This document shows positions 35,606-43,142 of a stretch of 64,000 nucleotides of DNA, in pieces. The position numbers and the translations under genes are program-made. Numbering within the stretch: position 1 is the first letter of the stretch; each line of letters opens with the position of its first letter. This stretch comes from Chitinivibrionales bacterium (GTDB lineage: Bacteria > Fibrobacterota > Chitinivibrionia > Chitinivibrionales > WJKA01), in assembly GCA_014728295.1 (NCBI GenBank), contig WJLW01000019.1, positions 124,001 to 188,000 on the forward strand, given 5' to 3'. The notes beneath the pieces were generated by a model. That model searched no databases. It saw only the letters and a program-made list of their open reading frames with translations, and had not been told where the DNA came from.

Positions 35606-36928
35606 TCAAGCGTGCCGCTGCAGCTCAGCCTCACGGCAAATTTCTTTAAGCTGCTTGTAGGGGTAGATGGAAGAATCATGCCCGTCATTCCAGGCAATAT
35701 GGACCGCATAATTACCTAACGGTGAGACTGTGGCCGGAACAATAGTTTCGGGTATGGAATCGTCATGCAACGTTTTTTCACCGCTATATTCATCAACGCA
35801 ACTGGCGCATCGGCAATGGGCGCGCAGTTGCTTATTTTCAATCTTCGATTTGACGCCGTCGGGCCAGTTGATAGAAACATGCGAGGTGTCAAACCCGATT
35901 TCGGGAAGCTGCTCATTTTCGGCGCTTCGTTTACCCAGAGCGCGTACCGTTGCGTCGACCATGTGCGTAATGTCTTCAAATGCAGCATATTCCGACGCCA
36001 GCGCCTCTGCCAATGAGCGATTAACCGGCAGGCGCGCCAGGGTATCCAATCCGAAACGTTCGCCGGCATCACCATCGGCGTCGGACCCGAAAATGATGTG
36101 CCTTTTTTTACAATCGTCACAGGTGAAATATGCCATGTTTTCTACAATGCCAAGCATGGGAACATTGACTTTTTCAAACATCATAATGCCCCGCGCAACG
36201 TCCACAAGCGAAAGCGCTTGACGCGTAGTCACGATAACCGCCCCGGAAATTCTGAGCGACTGAGTGATCGTAAGCTGGATATCTCCCGTTCCCGGCGGCA
36301 TGTCGATTATCAGGTAGTCGAGTTCACCCCAATTGACCTGATGCAGAATCTGCTGCATATAGCCGGATACCATCGGGCCCCGCATTACTGCTGGTCCGTC
36401 TCCGAGCAGAAAACCAAACGACATCAGCCTGATGTCATCGATCTTGAACGGGGTAATCATTTTTCGCTCGTCAACATGCACCCCCTTGGCCTGGACATTG
36501 AATAGCGTTGGAACGGACGGACCGAATAAATCGGCATCAAGCAGGCCCGTTTTAAAGCCGCGCTGTGCAAGTTCGCGGGCCAGATGCGCGGCTACCGTCG
36601 ATTTGCCAACGCCGCCTTTACACGATGCCACTGCAATAATATTGGCTACCTGGGTCAAACCACTCGCCGAATTGGCTGCCTCCTGCCGGCGACTGGTCAT
36701 GTTGACATTGACATGATTGATTCCCGGCAGTGCCAGAAGCAACTGCTCCGCGCGACGCTGGAATTCAGACTTGACCGGACAGGCCGGCGTTGTAAGCTCT
36801 ATAGTGACTTTTGCAAGGTCATCATGAAATGCAACATCTTTTACAAATCCAAGCGAAACAATATCCTTGCCAAAATCAGGATCTATAATCGCGCTCAATG
36901 CTTTCAGTACGTCTTCTCGCGTTGCCAT
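35606..36928 (-). CDS. Mrp/NBP35-family Fe-S carrier ATPase with DUF59 and DUF971 domains
   Basis: The 440-residue protein has three parts. A MIP18/DUF59 domain (about 1-90; LSAIIDPDFGKDIVSLGFVK) comes first. The Mrp ATPase (about 105-350) has the deviant Walker A CKGGVGKST, then LDADLFGPS and IDMPPGTGDIQLT. A C-terminal DUF971 domain (about 355-440; VSINWPDG... and HIAWNDGHDSSIYPYKQL) ends the protein. The family carries and delivers Fe-S clusters. I chose ATG 36928 with GAGGTG ahead. The IscA-like gene at 39446 fits the same process. Confidence 0.93.
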   Translation of the reverse strand: MATREDVLKALSAIIDPDFGKDIVSLGFVKDVAFHDDLAKVTIELTTPACPVKSEFQRRAEQLLLALPGINHVNVNMTSRRQEAANSASGLTQVANIIAVASCKGGVGKSTVAAHLARELAQRGFKTGLLDADLFGPSVPTLFNVQAKGVHVDERKMITPFKIDDIRLMSFGFLLGDGPAVMRGPMVSGYMQQILHQVNWGELDYLIIDMPPGTGDIQLTITQSLRISGAVIVTTRQALSLVDVARGIMMFEKVNVPMLGIVENMAYFTCDDCKKRHIIFGSDADGDAGERFGLDTLARLPVNRSLAEALASEYAAFEDITHMVDATVRALGKRSAENEQLPEIGFDTSHVSINWPDGVKSKIENKQLRAHCRCASCVDEYSGEKTLHDDSIPETIVPATVSPLGNYAVHIAWNDGHDSSIYPYKQLKEICREAELQRHA

Positions 36929-37079
36929 TCGCACCTCTTTCGTTGGATACACTAAAAAAATACAGCATTTTGCTCTATATCATCAAAATTATGCGATCAA
37001 ACTGTATAGTTAATTGCGCTTGAGGTTAAGGTACAGCAAATACTTTGCCGGGGAGTAATGTATCCGTATGTGGAATGGA

Positions 37080-39266
37080 TCAGGCGACAGCAGTCTCTTT
37101 GAGAGCTTGTTGTGCGAGCTTTTTGAATTTCTCATCTCTCCCTTTGATGTAGTCCTTTGCCAAATGCTTGAATTGATCAGGATTTTTTCGAAACAGATGC
37201 AATGATGCCCGACATATTTTTTCCATAATTACTTCCTGTTTCGATATGCCAAATTTTTTTGCATGCTTGCGCAGATTTGCAATTATCGAAGACGCTGCAG
37301 CAGAACTGGAAGCGCCCTGTTCCTCTACAAAATGCACAACCTCCTCGAAACAGCCGGAGGGAAAACTGGAGGCGACATTTTTTTGTATGAGCTGAAGGGC
37401 AGCTTGCGAATTCTGGGATCCGCTTGATGCGCAAAACAGGTTGAGACGAAGGGCAAAATTCAGATCGCCGTCAACAGCATCCAGAAAACACGGTATGAAA
37501 GCCGAAAAAATATGCTGGGAATACCTGGTGGCAACTGATGTCCACTTATCAAGCATTTGCCGATTCTGTTTGGCCTTCGTACTTAGCCGTACCAGCACAG
37601 ACTGCCCGAAGGCAACATCATATTCGAAGGTAAGATCCACCAGGGTCAGCAAGGCTGCGTGGACTCCCGGCAGGCTGGATTCCATCAGCACTTGAATAAG
37701 ATGCTTCAATCCATGGCGTACTTCCCTGCAATCCAGGAATTCTTCATAATTGGATGACAGGGCGGCCAGAGCCGGATCATAGCTCAGGCGTTTGCCTGTT
37801 TCGCGGGTTATCTGCTCTAGCGGTAACGCCGGTAAAAAAAGCGCCTCCAGTATCTGGCGATTCAGCAGTTTCTTGCCGCAAAGCCGGCAGGTCCAATCGA
37901 CCGCGTTCCTCAGCATTGCCTCACCGTTTTCACTCAACTCCAGAAGCATTTTCCAGGCTTCAAGGTTATCAACTTTAGTCAGTGCAAGTGCCCGGCACAG
38001 TACAATTTTCCACAAGGCCTGATGAAGCTTTGTTGCCAGGATGCGCGTGACCAGACGGGTTCTGCCCATTTCATCGAATATGAGAAAAAGCGAGGAAATA
38101 ACGGGAACCAGATGCGGATTAGCGCGATTATATTTGATCAGATCGAGAAGTTCATGCTCGACTTCGGAATCATCCTTCAGACTCCAGCGTCCTTTACACG
38201 CCGCTACATTGGCAATGATGAAATCGGCGAATAACGGATGACCGAACGCAAACGTCGTCGAGGTGGTAGTCTCACATTTTGATACAAAGCCGTCTTTGCA
38301 TAAATTGCCCAGAAATGATTTCAGAAGCTCCGGATCGGCACAATCCTGCATGGAATCTAAATCTTCGAGAGACAAGCAGTAGGATTTCTTCTCCCACATC
38401 TTCCAGGCAACCGATTCGGTCCCGGCCACCAGGCTGATATAGTCAACGCCGGACATAGACTGCGCAGCCGATTTAAGCATTTGGTTCAGAAACTTGTCGT
38501 ATATGAAATGCATGCGCAGTTCGGATAATCGCTCAAACTTTTTATGCGCACAGATTTCGCTGAAAATACGCAGATTGACGGGAATACTCAGCAGCCTGCG
38601 CGCATGATCTTCCAGAATCCCTCGGTACTGATAAAGATTCTGATAAGCCGCCAGAGCAGAGTCAAATCGTTCTTTGAAAAAGGCGCCGGCCATCTCGCCG
38701 CTCTCCCATTGATGCAAGATTGCAGCAGAAGCCCACAGGTGCTTGAGCTGCATCTCCCAGACCAGGTCACGGCAGGAGATTACTGCTCTGACACGCCCGA
38801 TACCGGTCTTCTGAATTGCGGCATATATGCTTCGATTAATTGCATCGCTATTGTCGCATTCGTCCACACCGTCGAAAAAGAGGATGAAATAGGCGCCCCT
38901 TTTTGCCAGCATCGCATCAAGCTCTTCACTGTTATCATCAAGAGAAAAACCCGCAACCGATTGAAACCGGCGATTCAAATATGCCGGATAATCAGCGTTT
39001 GAACGAAAGTGTTCATGCGGGCCAAAGAAAAAGACAATATTGGTTTGGCACCACAGTTCAGCCAGGTGAGCGCAGAGCCAGGTCTTGCCCATTCCGTCCG
39101 GTGCTGCAATCGCAAGTACCGATTTTGATGCTTTCAGAGCGTTTTGCAAGGATGATTCAAACTGGTGCGGAATGTACAGCGCATGAAGATGCTCTTGGCT
39201 AGCATAGCACGAAATCGACCTGAGACAATGTTCCCGTGTGGCGGGATGAAAGCCATTCCATTTCAT
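37080..39266 (-). CDS. NACHT/STAND-type NTPase with helical-repeat C-terminus
   Basis: A 728-residue protein (ATG 39266) with a P-loop NTPase near its N-terminus. Walker A is AIAAPDGMGKTW (residues 52-63, with Ala in place of the first Gly). Walker B YFILFFDGVDEC (126-137) has the NACHT hallmark of an extra acidic pair, and VISCRD (162-167) is the sensor. Residues after about 340 are helical, Leu-rich repeats like ARM/HEAT. Only about 40 residues precede the ATPase, so there is no N-terminal effector such as a nuclease or TIR domain. STAND proteins are ligand-triggered oligomerising switches, many of them antiphage. A defence role here is inference. Confidence 0.7.
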   Translation of the reverse strand: MKWNGFHPATREHCLRSISCYASQEHLHALYIPHQFESSLQNALKASKSVLAIAAPDGMGKTWLCAHLAELWCQTNIVFFFGPHEHFRSNADYPAYLNRRFQSVAGFSLDDNSEELDAMLAKRGAYFILFFDGVDECDNSDAINRSIYAAIQKTGIGRVRAVISCRDLVWEMQLKHLWASAAILHQWESGEMAGAFFKERFDSALAAYQNLYQYRGILEDHARRLLSIPVNLRIFSEICAHKKFERLSELRMHFIYDKFLNQMLKSAAQSMSGVDYISLVAGTESVAWKMWEKKSYCLSLEDLDSMQDCADPELLKSFLGNLCKDGFVSKCETTTSTTFAFGHPLFADFIIANVAACKGRWSLKDDSEVEHELLDLIKYNRANPHLVPVISSLFLIFDEMGRTRLVTRILATKLHQALWKIVLCRALALTKVDNLEAWKMLLELSENGEAMLRNAVDWTCRLCGKKLLNRQILEALFLPALPLEQITRETGKRLSYDPALAALSSNYEEFLDCREVRHGLKHLIQVLMESSLPGVHAALLTLVDLTFEYDVAFGQSVLVRLSTKAKQNRQMLDKWTSVATRYSQHIFSAFIPCFLDAVDGDLNFALRLNLFCASSGSQNSQAALQLIQKNVASSFPSGCFEEVVHFVEEQGASSSAAASSIIANLRKHAKKFGISKQEVIMEKICRASLHLFRKNPDQFKHLAKDYIKGRDEKFKKLAQQALKETAVA

Positions 39267-39277
39267 AGCAATAGTAA

Positions 39278-39290
39278 TATTGTAACAATA
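39278..39290 (-). promoter_or_regulatory. Palindrome just upstream of the NACHT gene
   Basis: TATTGT-T-ACAATA on the minus strand has perfect 6-bp arms and lies 12 bases ahead of the ATG, where a ribosome-binding site would be expected but is not seen. It may be an operator. Confidence 0.4.
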
Positions 39291-39445
39291 AACCAGAAAT
39301 TTGCAAGCAACCATATAACCTGAAGCAGCAACAGGATGATGCATGTAAAATTCATCCTGGGCAAGGCCCGCAGCATTGTTGGCCCTGGATTTGCTAAATC
39401 TTATTGACCAGAGCAACCCAAAAAATTCTCAGAAAGGATAGTAGC

Positions 39446-39778
39446 ATGACCACAGACACCATTACCATCAGTCCTGATGCGGAACAAAAGATAAAAGAGC
39501 TGACTCAGGATGAAGGTTCATTTCTGCGCTTATCGGTAGTTCCGGGCGGTTGTTCGGGGATGTCCGTTGATGCGGTTATAGATTCGGAAAGCCGTCCGTG
39601 GGATATAGAGGTTTATGAAAACATGGGTATCAAGATTGTTACCGATAAAATGAGTGAACCCTATCTCACCAATTTTCAAATAGATTACTCCAACGATCTG
39701 ATAAAATCCGGTTTTCGCTTCAAGAGCGGAATTGCCGTTTCGGCCTGTGGATGCGGTTCAAGTTTCAAGTTTGATTGA
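39446..39778 (+). CDS. IscA/HesB-family iron-sulfur assembly protein
   Basis: The 110-residue A-type carrier has the three conserved cysteines: VPGGCSGMSVD and CGCGSSFKFD. FQIDYSNDLIKSGFRFKSGI lies between them. It holds and passes on Fe-S clusters. ATG 39446 follows GAAAGGA; the longer frame from 39404 is not supported. A small gene starts 14 bases after it. Confidence 0.93.
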   Translation: MTTDTITISPDAEQKIKELTQDEGSFLRLSVVPGGCSGMSVDAVIDSESRPWDIEVYENMGIKIVTDKMSEPYLTNFQIDYSNDLIKSGFRFKSGIAVSACGCGSSFKFD

Positions 39779-39792
39779 TGGATGGAGGCGTC

Positions 39793-39999
39793 ATGAAGGA
39801 AGTCGTTGATTTAACCGGCGGCGAATCGGTCTACTGCATAAACCAATGGCAAATAAAGCAGGCCTTCGACCTGTACGAAAAAGATCCCCAATGTGGCCCC
39901 AGAATCGATGCGCATCTGGCCAGGCTGCAAAATGAGCTTTCGCGCAACGAGCAGGCAGCGCTCGCATTTGTCATGATAGACCGACTGCTCAAATCATAG
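39793..39999 (+). CDS. Small conserved-looking protein after the IscA-like gene
   Basis: The 68-residue protein starts MKEVVDLTGGESVYCINQWQ behind a strong GGAGG site and ends ALAFVMIDRLLKS. It is mostly helical and soluble. I do not recognise a family. Close spacing suggests co-expression with the IscA-like protein. Confidence 0.65.
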   Translation: MKEVVDLTGGESVYCINQWQIKQAFDLYEKDPQCGPRIDAHLARLQNELSRNEQAALAFVMIDRLLKS

Positions 40000-40035
40000 G
40001 ATTGAGTTGTCAACCATACCTGGTGCGACGCGCAA

Positions 40036-40075
40036 TAGACACCAGATAAGGTGTGTTGATATGCAAAGGTGTCTA
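40036..40075 (+). promoter_or_regulatory. Inverted repeat in the pdxH leader
   Basis: Perfect 8-bp arms TAGACACC (40036-40043) and GGTGTCTA (40068-40075) are separated by 24 bases and lie 56 bases before the pdxH start. It could be an operator or an RNA leader stem; no T-run follows. Confidence 0.35.
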
Positions 40076-40130
40076 ATAGAGAAGTACACGTATAGTAACT
40101 GGCACGGCAAAATAAACCTGCGACGAGAAA

Positions 40131-40730
40131 GTGAATCTGCAGCAAAAATACAAATCACCCTATCCCCTGTTTAAAGACTGGATTGCCGAGGCAGAGCAAA
40201 ACGCTCCGGCGGATTTCGATCACACGGCTATGTCACTTGGTACGCGCTCGTTGAACGGCCGGGTCAGCCTGCGCACGGTGCTGCTCAAACACTATAGCCG
40301 CAGAGGATTCACCTTTTTTACCGATTATCGCTCAACAAAATCCCAACAGCTAGCGCAAAACCCGCAGGCTGCTCTTTTGTTCTATTGGCCATACCTGGGC
40401 AGGCAAATACGTATCAGCGGGAATGTGCAGAAAATATCTGCGCGCGCTTCGGCATCCTACTTCCACAATAGGCCTTTTGAAAGCCAATGTGCCGCATTTG
40501 TCTCGCGCCAGTCTCAACGGATCGATTCGAGGCAACAGCTTCTATCAAAACATTCGGATGCCATGGCAAAATTTGCGCCTGGTCCGGTTCCCTGCCCGGA
40601 TCACTGGGGCGGCTATCGCCTGGTTCCACAACAATACGAATTCTGGCAAGCGGGCGAATACCGACTGCATGACCGACTGCAGTTTGCGCGAAACGGCGCG
40701 TCCTGGTCAATGGAATGGCTTTCACCCTGA
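40131..40730 (+). CDS. pdxH: Pyridoxamine 5'-phosphate oxidase
   Basis: This FMN enzyme oxidises pyridoxine or pyridoxamine phosphate to PLP. The 199 residues show the family order: MSLGTRSLNGRVSLRTVLLK, GFTFFTDYRSTKSQQL, FYWPYLGRQIRISG, then YFHNRPFESQ and the C-terminal substrate motif PCPDHWGGYRLVPQQYEFWQ. The start is GTG 40131 with only a weak ribosome-binding site. Confidence 0.94.
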   Translation: MNLQQKYKSPYPLFKDWIAEAEQNAPADFDHTAMSLGTRSLNGRVSLRTVLLKHYSRRGFTFFTDYRSTKSQQLAQNPQAALLFYWPYLGRQIRISGNVQKISARASASYFHNRPFESQCAAFVSRQSQRIDSRQQLLSKHSDAMAKFAPGPVPCPDHWGGYRLVPQQYEFWQAGEYRLHDRLQFARNGASWSMEWLSP

Positions 40731-40781
40731 AATTATATCCGGGGAGAGCAAAAAAAAGCAGATTTGCAGTTGAATGTAGGC

Positions 40782-41213
40782 TCAGGCAGCGTGAGCAGCG
40801 ACCTGCGGTGTGAATTTTGAGTTGATTTTTCGTTCGTGGCTTGCAATTGCAGCATGTATTGATTTTACGATCACCTCTCGCTCGACAGGCTTTTCAAGAA
40901 AATCGCAGCAGCCCATACGCAGCAGATCGATTAGCATCTGTTTCGTACTTTGCCCGGACATGACAATTATGGGAATAGTGCAATCGATTGCGTGTATTTT
41001 TTTGATGAGATTGAAACCCGGCATATCATCAAGCGACAATTCCGTCACCAGAGCATCAATAACGATGCCGTCCAGGCGATAGGCGGTAAGCAAGCCCAGT
41101 GCTTCATTGCCAGTTTTTGCCGGCAAAACCGAGAATTTTTCCATCTGGAAAGTTAAGGTGAGAGAACGTCTGAGTTGATCGTCGTTATCTACAATGAGTA
41201 GATGTCGAGGCAT
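40782..41213 (-). CDS. Single-domain response regulator
   Basis: The 143-residue CheY-like receiver has LLIVDNDDQLRRSL with the acidic pocket, a phospho-acceptor Asp in DGIVIDALVTEL, Ser/Thr in PIIVMSGQSTKQ and Lys in CDFLEKPVER. There is no output domain, only a 20-residue Lys/Ala tail. GGAGATG precedes the ATG. It follows the sigma-54 regulator and the kinases on the same strand and could be an intermediate in their relay. Confidence 0.9.
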   Translation of the reverse strand: MPRHLLIVDNDDQLRRSLTLTFQMEKFSVLPAKTGNEALGLLTAYRLDGIVIDALVTELSLDDMPGFNLIKKIHAIDCTIPIIVMSGQSTKQMLIDLLRMGCCDFLEKPVEREVIVKSIHAAIASHERKINSKFTPQVAAHAA

Positions 41214-41282
41214 GAATCATCTCCACGGATTTCACGGTAGGGTACCAGAAACACCACCTCCCCTATCCTCAACAGGAGGGGT

Positions 41283-41318
41283 GCCGGTTTTACTCCGAGA
41301 GGAGTAAAACCGGCTTTT
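41283..41318. promoter_or_regulatory. Strong hairpin in the leader of the single-domain regulator
   Basis: A perfect 14-bp stem (GCCGGTTTTACTCC / GGAGTAAAACCGGC) with a GAGA loop is followed by TTTT on the plus strand. No plus-strand gene ends nearby; on the minus strand it lies about 70 bases ahead of the regulator start and about 325 bases after the NtrC-type gene. It may be a leader structure or attenuator. Confidence 0.6.
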
Positions 41319-41581
41319 GGGCGTATTAGGGCATATATATAGGGCTGAAAGGAGACATTTTCAATGAACTTCTTTACTTTCTATCTTCTTGCGAATACGA
41401 ATATAAATGTGAGCGAAGTATGTGCCAATCGGCTATGCATTTTGTAAAATGCTTAAATTCAATGTGTTATACAGTTTTTATAAGGTCGGTTTTCTTTATG
41501 AACATGGCCATATTTGCACCATAAACTCAAGACAATCTTCTTAAGCCACATTAAATCAAGACATTACAGAATTCCTCACAA

Positions 41582-41596
41582 TGGCCTGTCAGGCCA
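41582..41596. promoter_or_regulatory. Palindrome downstream of the NtrC-type gene
   Basis: TGGCCTG-T-CAGGCCA is a perfect 15-base palindrome 45 bases after the stop of the sigma-54 activator. There is no T-run on either side, so an operator or weak terminator are both possible. The remaining gap 41319-41581 shows no gene. Confidence 0.4.
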
Positions 41597-41640
41597 ATTT
41601 CGGCCACATAACTTAAACAATTCTAATATCCTTTGCTGGA

Positions 41641-43068
41641 TCACAATGCCGCGTCATCTACCCGATATTTCAAAATCCTGTTATTTAGCGTCTTGCGGGA
41701 TACTTTCAGCATTTTCGCTGCCAGCGTTTGATTGCCGCCTGCCCTGCGCATGGCTTCACTAATATAAAGCTTCTCAATATCTTTGAGCGCGGGCAATTCA
41801 TCGGGGAATGCCAATCCGTCGTTTTCTCCCGGCTCCTCAGATGCATCTGGCAATGGCTCAACCTGATGCTGCTGCCGACCAAATATCTTATTATAAAAAG
41901 CATCATGCCTGAGATTGCCGCCCTCGTGCACGCTCATTGCATCGAAAATCATTCCCTGGAGCTCGCGTACATTGCCGGGATAATCGTACGAACCCAACAG
42001 GTCAAAGAGCTCCTTGCGTACCTTCGGAACCTTTTTGTCCAGTTTTTCGGCAGCAACCATGAGAAAATGCTCGACCAGCAGCGGGACATCATCCCGCCGG
42101 CTGCGCAACGGAGGTATCTCTATCATATGGGTTTGCAATCGATAGAAAAGATCGCTTCGGAATGAGCCGTCCCGCTGCATGCGTTGCAAATTTTTGTTTG
42201 TTGCGGCAACAATTCGAACATCCGAAAATTGCGGTTTATCGGAACCAAGCGGAAAAAATTTACCATCCTGCAGAAAGCGCAGCAATTTGATCTGTGATTC
42301 GGGCCCCATATCCCCTATTTCATCAAGAAACAGCGTTCCGCTTTCGGCCGAACCGACCAGTCCCTGACGATCTGATTCAGCTCCGGTGAACGCACCGCGT
42401 GCATGTCCAAACAGCGTATCGTCCAGCAGTTGATCGGGTAAACCGGCAATATTTACGGGAACAAAACGACCGCCGCGATCACTTGCAGTATGCAATGCTT
42501 CGGCCATGAGTTCCTTGCCGACACCGGTTTCGCCGGTAATCAGTACGGGGAAACTCGTCTGAGCGATGGCAGTAATGTAGCGGCAGATACGTTCCATCTC
42601 TTCGTTGCAGGTGATGATTTTTTGAAAGGCCGAATCATGGGCCGATTTTTTGTCAAGCAGCAACGACCGCAAACGTCGATTTTCTACGCTCATGTCGCGA
42701 TACTTGATTACTTGACGTACAGTAGCTATCAGCCGCTCGGGAGTTGCCGGTTTGGTAAGATAGTCATACGCCCCGCTTTTCATGCAGGCAACCGCGGTAT
42801 CGACCTCATTCAACGCAGTAAGCACGATTACCTGCGTATCGGGGTAGGCCTCGTGAATCTGCGGCAGGAGATCAAAGCCCTTGATATGCGGCATAAGCAA
42901 ATCCAGCAGCACAATGCCGCAATTATAGCCGGCCAGCTTGTCCATCACCAGGCGGCTGTCGCTGAGCGCCTCGACATTATTGATGCCGTCGGTAGCCAGG
43001 GCAAAAACCGAATTTGTCAAGACCGTTTCGTCGTCGTCTACAACCAGGATTTTATACTCGGGGAACAT
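41641..43068 (-). CDS. NtrC-family sigma-54-dependent response regulator
   Basis: The 475-residue protein has a receiver domain (YKILVVDDDETVLTN; phospho-Asp in GIVLLDLLMPHIKG). The AAA+ sigma-54 interaction domain has Walker A GETGVGKE, the GAFTGA loop intact and Walker B GTLFLDEIGDM. A FIS-type helix-turn-helix (AMRRAGGNQTLAAKMLKVSR) ends it. It activates promoters that use sigma-54. GAGGAT precedes the ATG. It is 74 bases downstream of a kinase gene and is the likely output of this signalling block. Confidence 0.95.
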   Translation of the reverse strand: MFPEYKILVVDDDETVLTNSVFALATDGINNVEALSDSRLVMDKLAGYNCGIVLLDLLMPHIKGFDLLPQIHEAYPDTQVIVLTALNEVDTAVACMKSGAYDYLTKPATPERLIATVRQVIKYRDMSVENRRLRSLLLDKKSAHDSAFQKIITCNEEMERICRYITAIAQTSFPVLITGETGVGKELMAEALHTASDRGGRFVPVNIAGLPDQLLDDTLFGHARGAFTGAESDRQGLVGSAESGTLFLDEIGDMGPESQIKLLRFLQDGKFFPLGSDKPQFSDVRIVAATNKNLQRMQRDGSFRSDLFYRLQTHMIEIPPLRSRRDDVPLLVEHFLMVAAEKLDKKVPKVRKELFDLLGSYDYPGNVRELQGMIFDAMSVHEGGNLRHDAFYNKIFGRQQHQVEPLPDASEEPGENDGLAFPDELPALKDIEKLYISEAMRRAGGNQTLAAKMLKVSRKTLNNRILKYRVDDAAL

Positions 43069-43142
43069 GAATCCTCAATACTATGGTATTTTTTTGTTCG
43101 GTTCGATGCACCAGGGAAAAATACTTCACGAGCAGGCGCTTC

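Noticed and set aside
39267..39416. 51-codon extension of the NACHT protein
   Set aside because: It crosses the promoter region and the palindrome and would run to the edge of the IscA-like leader; ATG 39266 is more likely.
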